Assembly: GCA_029964075.1 (NCBI GenBank)
Contig: CM057147.1
Location: 21,907,513 to 21,971,512 of the forward strand
Origin: Patiria pectinifera
Lineage: Eukaryota; Echinodermata; Asteroidea; Valvatida; Asterinidae
DNA length: 64,000 bases
Direction of reading: 5' to 3'
Shown here: one piece after another, positions 12,107 to 24,179 of the stretch
Layout: each line of letters opens with the position of its first letter
Position numbering within the stretch: the first letter of the stretch is position 1
Made by a program: the position numbers and the translations under genes
The notes under the pieces: model-generated
What the model saw: the letters and a program-made list of their open reading frames with translations, nothing else
Databases searched by the model: none
What the model was told of the DNA's origin: nothing

Positions 12107-14914
12107 CTGAAGGGAAAAAACAAAAAGATACCTTGAAATCAAAGTGCACAACTCTACATTTAATTGAATGATGTAGATAATTGACTAATTATGTATTAAC
12201 TTTGGAGAATGTAGCTTGACCACTCCATGCAAGTTAACATTCTTTGCAGGAAGAAAAGAAAAACTACACATTTAGTCAGGCATACATGTAGTAGCATTTC
12301 AAAAAACAAAACAAGAGATTTGCATTTATTGAGTTACAAATGCTGGGTGATCAGGCCGAAAAACTATTCCATAGGACATTGTCCAGTTGTGAATATGTCA
12401 GAACAGAAAAAGGATCATGAAATTCAGCCTTTCCAGTCAAATTATGTTTTTTTAGGTTTAAAAAGGCATCTTTTGGAGTATTATACATTTCAATACATTT
12501 TATGTACACGTACACATTATATCTGATTTCATGGCATCATCAGTTAAAATGTGCAAACTGAATTCTGATTTAGCTCAGAGAGAATACATGTTCACCTTGA
12601 AGTGAAAACAACTTCTGCAAATATGAAAATTCTAATGAACGTTTTACCAGTTCAAGTCAGATGACGTGTGATACGCAAATGTTTTGCGGTATTTGGAACG
12701 GATGACGGATAAACATGCAACGAGCAAGGCTGAGGAGAGTGAGACTGGAAATATCACAGAGATGAAACTTTCCAGATTCTAATTGGTGATCCAACTTTTT
12801 TTACTTTTCCAACAAACTTTCTGATTCTTTTACGGTTTGTCCAACCAAAGTTGATTTTTTTTTATGATTATCCCACAAAATGTGATTTTGTTTTAGATTA
12901 TAATTTCCAAAAAAAACTGATGAAAAGTCGATGAAAACGGCACGTAAAAATTATCGCGAGCATAGTTTTAATCTCTTTCACCAGTCGTTAATGGAATGTT
13001 TCTATGGTGGAAACACCTAGGCCAACACTGATCGGAGCCTTTTCCGGCTGGATAAAAGGTTATGCATTGACCAGTGTCACATGGAAAAATATTGCGTCAC
13101 ACAGTTCGTGAAGTGTGCTTGTAGTACAATACTGCTGCACACAATGATACGCAAGGGTACCAACGTACATGTACGTACCGCGCCACCCGCTAGCACATGG
13201 CCGGTCGGGTCTGCGTCATTTGCTCATGAACGATTCAGTGGATAAAATCCAACATGTGCGAAGTCAAAGGATTTGGATTTAGCTGTATAAAATGCAGTGC
13301 TTTAAAAATCCCGATGATTATCTTGAGGATGGCGAAGAGAGAATTAGTGATACATTTCACTGGAATTTGTTGGAAGAAAAAGATGACAATGCCCAATTTT
13401 TTTCCCACGGACGATACGAATACAAGCGGAGTAGTGTAGTTGTATGGTTGAATCATGGACATGATTGAAGTGTACGTGTCATGAATGTTGCCCTTATCTT
13501 TTGGACTTTTTTCTCACCTTTCTCAAGTAAGAAAGTATACTTCTTTGTTGATGAGTCTGTTAAACCATAGTTCTGGCATTTTTATTTTATGAAAACACTG
13601 ACCATTTTTTTCATCGTAAAATTCCTTTGGATTGAAATTAAAACAGGAGCCGGTGTCCTGAAATTGGGCATGAAGTGTATTGTACATATACTTGCGTGGC
13701 CCAGATTAGGCCCCCCAAAAAAGTCTCCGGTTTCTGGTATGTGCGCGCGTCGCCGTAGCCATGCGCGTCGGCAAAAAAAAAAAAAAAAATTTCAATGAAA
13801 GATGATGTCTCAAAACCGCCAAACTCACTGGTTTGACTGGAATCCTGCTGCTGCCCAATTTTAACGTGTTTTTAGATTGGGTTATGGTCGAGAATAAGCT
13901 TTATGTGGCCTCTCTGGACTCCCATATATTTGCACTAAGTTTAGTCGGGCACCATTTGCAGTCATCAGCTGACATTTGAAGCAAAAAAATCAGGTAAAAA
14001 AAAAAAAAAGCCGCGTCGCCACACCACTTTTTGGGCAAGCTCCATTCCAGAAACCGGAGACTTTTTTTTTGTTGCCTTATGGACACATTTTTTGTTAGGC
14101 CTATTTCCCGATTTTTTCCCATATATGCCAGTTTCATCTCTGATTTATATCAGGGTGTGCTACCAGCAGATTACGGCCTGAACCCGATTGGCATTGAAAC
14201 AATTCCGCGCCTGGGTCTGGTCAATGTCAAAATAATCCTGGCGCGAACTGGTTAAGTGAATGCATTAATAACACCTTTCTTCCAGTTTGATGATGTCACA
14301 TCAGTTTGCAGCCCAAGGTTAACATTGTACTGGATATCATTATTTGTGCTACGAACAGTCATTGGACACGGGTCAAATGTTGGATTTAAATTTAAAAAAA
14401 ACACGGTCCAAAGAATATCTGGGGGCAATATGTAAACATTTTGACAAATGGTTTATAAATTTAATTTTTTAAAAATATTTTCTTGACGTAGCAATAGGGG
14501 GCGCTGTTTCGGGCTATGACATAACCGTGCCATATTTTTTTTTTGGCTTGGCATTTTTCACTAAACATTTCCATAATTTGTTTAATTGTAGTAAAATGCT
14601 TCTGTTCTCAAGTTACATTCAATTGTCATTGCATTTCCGGTAACACCGTAATTTGGCACGCAATGACATCATCATGACGTCTAGGTGATCAGGGTCGATA
14701 TTTGCTGACTGCAGTTTCAAGTTTATACCATCAACTGTTGAGAAGAAAAGCCATGGAGAATGTTTGTCCTGGGGGAAACAAAAATTCATTCTCACCATTT
14801 CAAAAAGGTGATTGGGTCGTACCCGATCACACAAAAAAGAAAAAAAGAAAAGAAACAAGGATACATAACAGAAAATACATGTTTGTTCTCTTTGAGAGTT
14901 AAAAAATAACTTAC
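12107..14914 (-). other. Predicted 5'-UTR intron of T1
   Basis: The donor CAG|GTAAGT reads on the minus strand at 14915/14914 and the acceptor CCCTTCAG|T at 12107/12106, both at positions conserved in other copies. At 2.8 kb it is longer than the T2, T3, T4 and T6 introns because it holds extra DNA, including the inverted-repeat element at 13717-14070. No coding region is seen. Confidence 0.6.
13717..14070. mobile_element. Inverted-repeat element in the T1 intron
   Basis: AGTCTCCGGTTTCTGG at 13721-13736 and its exact complement at 14047-14062 enclose about 310 bases without a gene. Both arms are extended outward by A/T runs. The size and structure fit a non-autonomous DNA transposon. I could not define a target duplication. 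Confidence 0.4.
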
Positions 14915-15180
14915 CTGAAAAGCAGGTAGAGTTCTTGAAATGTTCAAGTACATTAAGGTGGCATCCAAACTCCCCTGTTGCAATATCAAAAGTGATGACG
15001 GTGACTCATTCTAACGGGCGCATTCAAAAGTACAGGTGTGGTAGTCAGATGGAGAGGTCTGGTAGCGGTACGCTACAGGAGGACAATGTGGGAGTATTCA
15101 CTGGAAAATTTCTGGTTTAACAAAAGTCTTTTTTTTCATCCGTTACGCATGTGCACTGACCTTGGGTCTGTACATGGAGG
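14915..15180 (-). promoter_or_regulatory. T1 predicted exon 1 and promoter block
   Basis: The block is conserved with 20833-21100, 28564-28830 and 34854-35120 (GGTGGCATCCAAACT, ACTGACC..GGTC, ATGCATGTGCACTGAC). It ends in a consensus donor, TTTTCAG|GTAAGT on the minus strand. The transcription start is not determined. Confidence 0.5.
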
Positions 15181-17754
15181 GACTGTACATGCATACTTGT
15201 TTGTCTGTGTACCGATTTTCAGATCTACAACAACAGTTCCTAACCCTGCAGCATTAAAAATATTTAACCTCATCACAAAAGACTCGTTTTAGCAGGCTCA
15301 CATAGAAATATATCCTGCTATGTCAGACAGAGGTGCTAGACAGATTTGGACCATGAAGCAAAAGCATGATTGAAGACAATTAACTGCATGGATTTAATTC
15401 CTTCTGATATTTGTATTCAAGAAAGAAAACTACATCCAAGTATTTTGTCCTTAATTTACCGTGTAACCCATTTGCAAGGCAATAAAAAGCCAAATTAACT
15501 TTGGCATGCGTGACTTCACGGATCTTATCCCCCCCCCCCCGGCCAGATTAATACTAGTAACATGGGCCTAAATATAAATGGAATACTAAAGTTCTTTAGT
15601 TTATTCTAAAGTTGCCTTACAATAAGGTAAAAAGCATTATACATTTCAACATTTCAGGAAAGGGTGGGGGTGGGGGGGGGGGGGTAGGAGGGGGAGTATG
15701 CACACCCAGACATTCCAAGCCTTGGCACACCTTCCCTGAATGCCCCCCCCCCCCCTCCATAACTCCCACTTTCATACCCCCCCCCTTCTTGAAATCCATG
15801 TACATTTAGTAAATTTACTGTGTTAAAAATTTGTCATTGCAAATCACCGTGATTCTGGGGAGTCCAACATGCTGTAACTATTAATCGAACATTGATCAAC
15901 ATTGGTAGATGAAACAGGTAGGAGGACTACGTGAAAAAGAAGGCAGGCCAGCATTTACATGTAGAATTGATTGGAAAACTTTGACATATTTTGAAATTGT
16001 CTCATTTCGTTTAAAACTTTAACAAATAAACGTTCTCCTTATTAGAACTCTTGTGACAGATTTGTTTGTGCAGGTAAGCATTTATTTTCAAATTGTGCAA
16101 AATACAAGGACTAAAAAAAAATACTGAATTATACATCAACCTTTATATTCACATTGTAACAACAGATAAAAAAAAAAAGGGATTCCGTATATATAAAGAA
16201 GGGACCCCCAGGGTACGGTATTAAGGCACAACGAACATAAAAATGATATACAGCCTTAGAAATGTTACAATAGACATTTGAATGGAATAATGAGTTTGGA
16301 AAATGTGGTTTAGGTTTTACTCTTCATTGATTTTAATCACTGTAAACTCGTTACTGTCTGAGAATGCATGAGGAATCAATTCACAAACTTGCAACAGGAA
16401 CTTGTAAACTAATTTGTGTTTGTTAGTGAAGACAACTTTAAAATACAAAAGCACTGATATTGCTTGGGTTGGTTGGCTGGTTTGGTTATGATATAAGGCT
16501 ATATATACAATATTGCTGAGCAAACTTGTGAAATCTCTCTCACAAACTCTCTGACAGCACATCCGTAACGTTTCTTTTTGTTTTTGATTTTTCGGCATAG
16601 TTGCAGGTAAAAGTTTTGATTGTTTGTTTGTGCTGATTTGTTGTCTTCTTAAGTTATTGTAGCGATATCATGAATGCCAATAGGCATTGTACATGTTTAC
16701 TTTCGGCAATTGCAACATTTCAAGGACTTTTTTTATAGTGGTGGACCTAAATGTGCGGGGGAGACAGGGGGGACAAGTCCTCCTCCACTTTTAAAGTGTG
16801 GTTATATTATTGTTTGTCTTCCCCACACTTTTTTCATTCCAGAATAAAAATGGTAGCCTACCAGTGCATAGGATTCTATAGCTCAGAATAGCTGATTAAA
16901 TTACTCCAAACTCGAAAGTGATGTTTAAAAGAGGTTTAAATGATGATCTTTTGCTAAACAAAAAGTGAAAGAAATTGGCTCAGATTGCATCACAGAGGGT
17001 ACAAAATCCAACAAATCCCCATGCCAATAGGACGTTTTTTGTGCTCGCATTAGTTCTGATTAACGTATGTCCCACCCACTTCTGAAAAGCGAATGACACC
17101 CTTGGGAGGGGTCGATCCCCCTACTGCCCCCTCCCCCTCTTGATGATGCACTGCTGAAGGTAGTACAGATAAAAACAGATACAGCCTAATTGTTGCTTAA
17201 ATATTACACGATTATTTCATCAGAATATTTCTTTTTAGGGTGGAATTCTTTTTGTTTCAGAGAATTTTTTTGTAGCTATGTTACAAACTAATATTCTACA
17301 TGTAGACATATGCAACATGGAAAATTCAGTCAATACATTTTTTGCTGTGTTTTCTGTTGCTTATTTACAAGCTGAAAAGCCACACTGAAAAGCCACATTT
17401 TGGGCCTATAAGTACACAGAAGCACTATAATGTTTTTATGTTTATAAAAATATGTACATTATAACTACCGGTACATGTAGATCAATTTTTTTCAGTTATA
17501 TGGTCATTTTCCTTGATTATTTGATGATAGCGTTAAAACCCATAATAGTCTTTAACCCTGGTCCATTTCTACCATCACCAGCTCAGATATCTTGAGTAAG
17601 CATGTCCATAGGATAAACACATTGATATGATGACACACATGCCAGCACTGTTTACAAAATTTCTCATTTTTTGTTAACTGTAGGTGTGGAACAATCGATT
17701 ATTGTTTGTATCATTCTTTCTGTTATTTAATTATTTTGGCATTCATTGTCAATT
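15181..17754. other. Intergenic DNA upstream of T1
   Basis: No gene is seen. At about 15520-15800 lies a G/C-run element related to 29167-29342 and 35460-35750. At 16290-16560 there is a block also found at 22310-22560, 29820-30200 and 53890-54180. Part of 17270-17640 is a diverged copy of the usual 3' flank of an array gene. Confidence 0.5.
15520..15800. repeat. G/C-run MITE-like element, degraded copy
   Basis: It is related to 29167-29342 and 35460-35750. All three sit about 605-615 bases upstream of their predicted exon-1 donors (14915, 28564, 34854), so the insertion probably predates duplication of these units. Confidence 0.45.
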
Positions 17755-18008
17755 TTTACTTTTGATGATAGACTTTTACACTATAAAGTGTTGCCAAAAG
17801 CAGCTCTCCTGCTGGTGTACATGTGATGTGACGTGGCTCACCACAATCATCGATGATACAGCCAATGTGCCGTCAATAGTGGCTGAAATGATGAATTGCA
17901 TGTTGTGGTGTTAAACCAAACACATGTAAAGCAACATAGATGTTGCCATCTTTGTCACAACATAAAAATGCAGCAAACCAACCAGATGTTTCTGGAAAAT
18001 TACTTTCC
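17755..18008 (-). pseudogene. Broken C-terminal remnant of a type ii TRIM copy
   Basis: About 254 bases match the 3' end of T4 more closely than that of the adjacent T2. Both T4 and this fragment have ACCAAACACATGTAAAGC and CAACCAGATGTTTCTGG. The match stops abruptly at 18008. The frame contains a TGA at 17873-17875, where the other copies encode the residues after HFS(H/R). The 3' flank below 17755 also matches array 3' flanks. It is the last piece of a deleted array member, next to the end of T2. Confidence 0.75.
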
Positions 18009-18056
18009 TATGAGGCGTCGGACTTATGATCCGTCGGACTTATGATGCGGCCCCGT
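18009..18056. repeat. Junction filler with 15-base direct repeats
   Basis: CGTCGGACTTATGAT occurs at 18016-18030 and again at 18032-18046. The segment separates the truncated TRIM remnant from the 3' flank of T2 and marks the rearrangement breakpoint. Confidence 0.55.
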
Positions 18057-18143
18057 TTTGCTTACTGTAGGTGTGGAACACTTTTCTACTGTTTGTATCA
18101 GTTCTTTGTGTTATTTAATTATTTTGACATTCATTGTCAATTT

Positions 18144-20090
18144 TTACACTTGATGATAGGATTTAACACTAAATTGTGTTGCCAAAACCAGCTCTCCTGC
18201 TGGTGTACATGTGATGTGACGTGGCTCACCACAATCATTGATGATACAGCCAATGTGCTGTCCATCACGGCTGAAATGCTGAATTGCATATGGTGGTTTT
18301 AAACCCAACTTATGTAAAGCAACATAGATGTTGCCATCTTTGTCACAACACAAACATGCAGCAAACCAAGTAGATTTGTTTGGAATATCACATGGAATAT
18401 CAACTGAAAATACCTTATTACCATGGCTGTCAACTGATGATAGTGCGGCCTTATATCCTCTGCAAAGGTAGAAAAGCTGCTGCCTATAGATTGTCAAGTT
18501 TGATCCAATTTCTGGAGCAGGTATTCTCCTGATGAGGGATCCATCTCTCTTGTGCAGTGAGATCATTTCCTGTTTCTGATAACCCACTGCTATCACATCC
18601 CCACTATCCACTGCAAGGCAGGTTGGGGTGCTGCCTGTCTCCCCACCTGGTAGGAACTGATCATGATGGAAGCAGGACTGCTCACCCTTCTTGAAGATCT
18701 TGACAGCAGGTTTGTCAAGAACAATGATTTCATCATCCCTGTTTACTGAAACATGTGTTGGTTTATTAAGACCTGGAAGTTTGAGTTCTTGTGCACCAGA
18801 CTGGAGGTCATTTGAGAAAGTGATCAACATCTTATGCTGCTTGACTAAAGCAACAAATTCATTGTTAGAGAATGCTGCAATTCCATCAACATTGCCAAGT
18901 ACTTTCTGTTTTTTTAGCTCCCATTTTACGGGTCCCTGTGAGCTGGGTATTTGTGTATTTTCCAGCACAAGTCTCCCAAGTGACGTCCCAGAACCTTCCT
19001 CAAAGTCCATAATGGGGGACAAACTGTCCAGCCCATTGTCAGTTTGTTCTTCAGTCAATTCTTCCAGCTTATTCATTAGTTTAGTTTGGAAATCCAGAAT
19101 CTCATAGCAACTTCCTAGAGTCACGAATTGGTTGACCTCACCCAGTTTTTTCTCAGTCTTGGTCAGACGACTGTTGTTTGTGGCACTAGCAGTTTCCAAT
19201 GTCTTGGCATTGACTTTGAAGAAGGTATGCGCCTCTTGCTTCAGTTTCTGCTCTTCTCCTCTGATCCTTGAAATCTCCTCTTCAATTCTAGCTACCTCCT
19301 TGTCAGCCTTACTGGAGATTTTCTTGGTGGTGTCTTCATACATGGCATTCAGCTTTCTGTACTTGGCATCTACTTCACTTATGTTTGTTTTCAGTTTTGC
19401 TTTGTTCTGTTCAGCTTTTACAGACATTCTAGCAACATCTTGTTTGCACTTATCGACAGCTTGAGGTAGATCAACACGAGTGTGTTTCTCATGATCTAGA
19501 ATAGCACAAGTCGTGCATACCAACTGCTCACATGTGTTGCAGTAAATAGTGAGATTTTGATCGGAATGCTTGCCACATTTCGGAGTGTACTCTCTAATCT
19601 TACTCTTGTAAGTTACCTCTCCTGATTGAAGCTGGGCCAGGGTGTAGATTTGATGCGATTTTGTTAAAGTCACACGCTTGTGTGCTGCTTGGCATTCGTT
19701 ACAGAGAAAATGATCACAGTCCATGCATCTTGACACCGCCTGATTCTCTTCATCACAGTCTTGACATTTGATCTCCGACCTTTGACCTTCAAGTAGCTTT
19801 TCATAGACGATGACCTCATCCACTAAGGCACTCAGTTTGAAATCACTTGGCAAATCAGAAACGTCTCCCTTTAGTATGGTTTCATGTCTGCAGAGGGGAC
19901 ACACAAGTTGTTGATCTTGTGGATGTTTACTCTGTCTGAATTCTTTGAGACATTTAAGACAGAAAGTGTGCAGACAGTCAAGAACCTTAGGTTCAGTGAA
20001 ACGGTCGGAGCAAATGGGACATTGCAGATGATCTCGACTGATCTTACCCAACACAGATTGAACTGTGACATCAGGCTGCCTGGATGCCAT
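18144..20090 (-). CDS. T2: TRIM56-like E3 ubiquitin ligase (type ii), intact
   Basis: This 648-residue single-exon protein is a probable RING-type E3 that would recruit an E2 through its RING. The RING has C24, C27, C39, H41, C44, C47, C64 and C67. B-box 1 (about 109-146) has CQDCDEEN...CMDCDHFLCNEC..H. B-box 2 (about 172-203) has C172, H175, C184, C187, C192, C195, H200 and H203. A coiled coil spans about 205-360. The C-terminal part (about 400-648) is propeller-like, with Asp-Gly turns in DGSLIRRIPAP, CCDKDGNIYVA and CTPAGELVLA. The ATG is chosen because MASRQPDVTVQ is conserved and a splice acceptor (TTTTTACTCAG) lies 25 bases upstream. An ATTAAA follows the stop at 18114-18119 (minus strand). 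The cellular target is unknown. TRIM56 and the TRIM2/3 group are the nearest named relatives I can suggest. Confidence 0.88.
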   Translation of the reverse strand: MASRQPDVTVQSVLGKISRDHLQCPICSDRFTEPKVLDCLHTFCLKCLKEFRQSKHPQDQQLVCPLCRHETILKGDVSDLPSDFKLSALVDEVIVYEKLLEGQRSEIKCQDCDEENQAVSRCMDCDHFLCNECQAAHKRVTLTKSHQIYTLAQLQSGEVTYKSKIREYTPKCGKHSDQNLTIYCNTCEQLVCTTCAILDHEKHTRVDLPQAVDKCKQDVARMSVKAEQNKAKLKTNISEVDAKYRKLNAMYEDTTKKISSKADKEVARIEEEISRIRGEEQKLKQEAHTFFKVNAKTLETASATNNSRLTKTEKKLGEVNQFVTLGSCYEILDFQTKLMNKLEELTEEQTDNGLDSLSPIMDFEEGSGTSLGRLVLENTQIPSSQGPVKWELKKQKVLGNVDGIAAFSNNEFVALVKQHKMLITFSNDLQSGAQELKLPGLNKPTHVSVNRDDEIIVLDKPAVKIFKKGEQSCFHHDQFLPGGETGSTPTCLAVDSGDVIAVGYQKQEMISLHKRDGSLIRRIPAPEIGSNLTIYRQQLFYLCRGYKAALSSVDSHGNKVFSVDIPCDIPNKSTWFAACLCCDKDGNIYVALHKLGLKPPYAIQHFSRDGQHIGCIINDCGEPRHITCTPAGELVLATQFSVKSYHQV

Positions 20091-20115
20091 CTTTCTTTGT
20101 TAGAGATGTCCAAAA

Positions 20116-20832
20116 CTGAGTAAAAACAAAAAGACACCTATTAGACAACTAGGATTCCTAGTTGGAGTTCATTTCAGAATCTCAAAAAACTCACAAAAGA
20201 GATTCGTCACACGGTGCTTCCGCTAACAACTGATCTTATCAACACCTAATATTGCCTTGGAATAAAAGTGCAAAAAAAATACAATGAATTGAATGATGAT
20301 TTTATTGTCCAGTTAGACTTTAAATTTGGAAACTTTGTCTTTGACCACTCACTCCATGCATGTTTTGCTTGCAGTACGACAAGAAAAAACTATAAAAAAA
20401 TTCCAGAAGCAAAAACGGTTAATATATCTGCCAAGGGAAAGCTTGGTATAAAATTTGGAAGTAAAGTTCAGGCATTCTTACAATAAGCAGAATACTTTGC
20501 TTAAACTTGCTTTCAAGCTTATCCTCACAACTAGTACGTCAAACTAAAGTAAACTGAGTGAGGTTTGTGCACAAATAGTTGTGAAAGTGAAACCCATGCA
20601 AATTCATACGGTATTCACTTTGAGGAGATCCCCATTCAAACTTTGTATCGACAAAAATGTTCAAATATTGCAAACAATGCAAGGTGAGCAAATCTGTAAA
20701 ACATGTAAAGAAATTGCAATTTATTAGTTGCATACTAATGTTCATTGACTGGTAAACCCACTGTGCTGTTGTCATTTGTCATCAAAAATGTGTGTCAGAA
20801 AATACATATGTTTGTTCTCTTTGAGAACCTAC
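20116..20832 (-). other. Predicted 5'-UTR intron of T2
   Basis: The donor CAG|GTAGGT lies at 20833/20832 and the acceptor ACTCAG|T at 20116/20115 on the minus strand. The length is 717 bases. The sites correspond to those of the sister genes. Confidence 0.55.
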
Positions 20833-21100
20833 CTGAAAAGTTCCTGAAATGTTCAAGTATCATTAAGGTGGCATCCAAACTGTCCTGTTGAAATTTCACA
20901 AATAATCACGGTGTCCCATTCAAATGCCACAAACGGGCGTATTTGAACATTTCAGGTGTATAGTAGCCAGGTAGAGAGAGCTGTCTGTCTGGTACGTTGC
21001 AGGAACTAGGTGTGTTTAGGGGCAACTTTCTGATTTAACAATTGCCTTTACTCATTCGTTATGCATGTGCACTGACTAAGGTCACAGAGGGGACTGTATG
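20833..21100 (-). promoter_or_regulatory. T2 predicted exon 1 and promoter block
   Basis: This block is well conserved with the T1, T3 and T4 blocks and ends in the splice donor at 20833. Shared text includes GGTGGCATCCAAACTGTCC and TGCATGTGCACTGAC (plus-strand reading). Confidence 0.5.
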
Positions 21101-21672
21101 TATACAGACGTATTTGTCAGTGTAATGAATAGAAATACTGATTTTCAGATCCACATGCAATTCATTTCCTCAACGTGCAGCAATAAAACTAGTTAAACTA
21201 ACAAAGCAGTCAATAATTCTATACGACCATGATAAAAAGACTTAAGCCGGCTTCAGGTCAACCCACGATTTTCTTGCGCCATGACGTAACCGTCGGCATC
21301 ATGTAGAAAAATAATGCTCACATCACAGAACTGAGAAATTAATGCGATCATCACACGATGGTCGCGGAACACGTTGCAGAAGTTGACATTTTTCTACTCT
21401 TGCAACCGTTGATTGTTTTGAGCGCCGACTGATGCCGATTGTTTTAATATCGCTGCAGTTACACTCAAATTATGTTTTAATTGTCTCAGTGTATTCAAAA
21501 CTACAACAGAGTCATGATGCTTTTTATTAGAGAGTTGTTCATCAGGAAAGGATTTTTTTACAAATTGTGCGAAATCAGAAGACATAAAAACTCCTGAAAT
21601 ACGGGAGGAGAAAAAGAGGTTCCATATTGTAAAGAAGGGAGCTAGGGCAGGGTAAGGCACAACCATCAATGG

Positions 21673-22267
21673 GTCAAAAATTACGATTTTGATTTTTTTT
21701 CTTCAATATTTTGCATTAAAACAATGAACTTAACCATTTTGACATGTTTCTGTAAGCAAAACATCATTTATTATTTCTAAGTCACATTAATGTTGCAAGG
21801 GGCAAGTGTTGATATATGCATTTTGCGTTTTCACGAAGAGCCACATACATTTTGGCCCTTTGAACGCGTACAGAAATACGTAAAAGAAGGTCCAATGAGA
21901 TTTGCGTTTTCACGAAGAGCCATATATCTTTGTTAAATTTTCAGCTGCGCGCGCGTACCCACATGCGCCTATTGAAATACACGCTGAACAGAGAGGGCCA
22001 ATATGTCGGAAACCTGAATTTGCGTTTTCACGAAGAGCCACATATCTTTACTAATTAATTTTCACCAATTAACTAACATATTAAGTCTAAATACTGGGTT
22101 CATGTAAAAATTTAGCTCTCGTAGAATCGTTTGATGGTTTCCTTGCTGCACAAAGTAGTTGCAAAGTGGTATTTTTTGCAGTTTTAAAATATGAGAAACT
22201 TCTTTTGCGATTATTTCGAAAACGCTTTTTCTTCAAACTCGACATAATGTGGCTCTTCGTGAAAAGG
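21673..22267. repeat. Insert with three direct and one inverted copy of a motif
   Basis: GCGTTTTCACGAAGAGCC plus ACATA or ATATA occurs at about 21822-21847, 21901-21927 and 22019-22047, and in reverse complement at 22244-22266. The corresponding T6 region (near 53840-53870) runs from CAACCAACATGG straight to GAAATGATACTGCC, so about 590 bases were gained here or lost there. No coding frame is seen. Confidence 0.5.
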
Positions 22268-23468
22268 GTGACGAAATGATACTGCCTTAAAAAGGATACA
22301 ATAGGTATTTGTGATGGAATAATGAGTTTTGGAAATTGTTGTTTAGGTTTTGCTCTTCATTGATTTTAATCACTGTTAACTCTTTACTGTCTGAGAATGT
22401 TTGAAGAAAAAAATCACAAACTTGCAAATCGGACTTGTGTTTGCTAATTGTGGCATCTTTATTCTACACAACTAGTGATATTGCTTGGGTTTGCTGGCTG
22501 GTTTGGTTATGATATAAGACATACAATATTGCAGTGCTGGAGCAAACTTGTCAAATCTCTCTCATAATTTAGCTCCCAGATAAAAAAATTTATGTCACGA
22601 TCCACCTTTAAACTTGGTACAGATAAAACCAGCCCTGGTTGCTTAAATATTACACAATTATTTCTTTCAAATATCTCTTTTGGGGGTGTTATTCTGTTAA
22701 TGTTAAAATCATTTTGTTACCTGTGCTTCAAAATAATATTCCACATGTAAAGTCATACAAGGTAGAAAATTCAATCAATATATTTTTTAGCTGTTTTTCG
22801 CTGCTGCTTATTTACAAGCTGAAAAGCCATATTTTGGGCCTAATTACACAGAAGCACTATAATGGGAGGAGAAACAAAAAGCAGTATGCCGCACAGAGGT
22901 AAACATTTTCACTTGGGCAGATAAACCTTGCGGTATGACATTAATTGACGCCAATTAATGACAGTTTTACAGAGAACGTCATTAATTGCCATACAAGCTC
23001 AATAACGTCATAACCACCCATGCGCTGATTAGTCAGAATGCAAATTTATTGGCCAGTATTTTGGTAAAATTGCTGCAGTTTCTAAGCACATCTGTTTATC
23101 AATCTACCTCGCAGTATGTGAGTCATATTAATAGATGCTGGCCCTCTTGGCTAAGCCGATGGTCTATGATACGTAAACAGATTCGGCGATTAATTATGCA
23201 ACTAGGCTGTATATGACCTTGAGAAACGGACCAATCAGCAGGCGCCTTCTATAAGTGCATAATTCGAGCTCCCTGCATGCGTAAACGTAATGCCCATGAT
23301 GAGTAGCATTTTTGTACAGGTAGTTAGTTGTATTACAAAAAGGCAGCATCGAAATTGACCAATCACAATCTTAGTCCTGATTTTTGAATGAAATTACGTC
23401 ACGCATGCTTAGATATATCAGACGCTAGACAGGAGACTGGGCTCCATGGATAACGAGTGGTATTCAGA

Positions 23469-23764
23469 AGTGGCGCACCCAGGATTTGGTTTGGGGAGGG
23501 GGGCTCAATTTTTTTTTTTTTTACAAATTTGTTAAAAGTTGAATTTTTTCCCAACAATTTTGCCAAACATTTTTGGCCGCAGAAAAAATTGGTTTATTTA
23601 GGGGTGGCCTATTTTGACGTTGGTGGCGCCACTTACACCCCGATTATACTACTTGAAAACAGGCCACATTCATATCGCCAAGGCCAAATCGTGGGACCAA
23701 AAAAAAAAAAAATGACAACCTCTTGGGGTAGGCCCAAGCCCCCTCTTCCCCCTGGTGTGCCACT
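23469..23764. mobile_element. MITE with 10-bp target duplication
   Basis: The ends are AGTGGCGCACCCAGG and CCTGGTGTGCCACT, an imperfect terminal inverted repeat. They are flanked on both sides by GGTATTCAGA (23459-23468 and 23765-23774). The interior is G/T-rich and has no transposase. A 9-10 bp duplication suggests a Mutator-like origin, though that is only an inference. Confidence 0.7.
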
Positions 23765-24179
23765 GGTATTCAGACCAGCTGTATGTATGCCTAGAGTGTA
23801 AATGGGTTCTTTAAAACCAGAACATTCTCATTTTTCATCTGCCTTGAATCCCATTATGGTGCGCAGTGTAAATAGGCCCGTTCTTTATACAGACAAAACG
23901 AGCCGTATAAAACTGACTACTCATTACATTTAACACCTTCAGATTATCACCAATTCGATTTTGAATCAAATCTTAGCTAATTATTTTTTTTAATGAACAA
24001 GAAAGAGATGCCAAGTTCTAGAATTAATACCAGAGTTTAAAGTTTCACACAAATAAACTGCCTACTCAACAGGTGATTCAACAAAATGATTTCATACTTT
24101 CAACAGATTTCATGAATCAACAGACTTCGGCCCTAATTGTCTGACAGATCAATAGTGAGATAGTAGGGATCATTTAAGA

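Noticed and set aside
15612-15809. Gly- or Pro-rich short frames on both strands
   Set aside because: They are products of G and C homopolymer runs in a repeat.
18691-19464. Plus-strand frames of more than 100 codons opposite T2 (similar ones occur opposite T1, T3-T7)
   Set aside because: They are antisense shadows of the TRIM coding regions. They recur in every copy and encode Ser/Leu-rich text with no domain.
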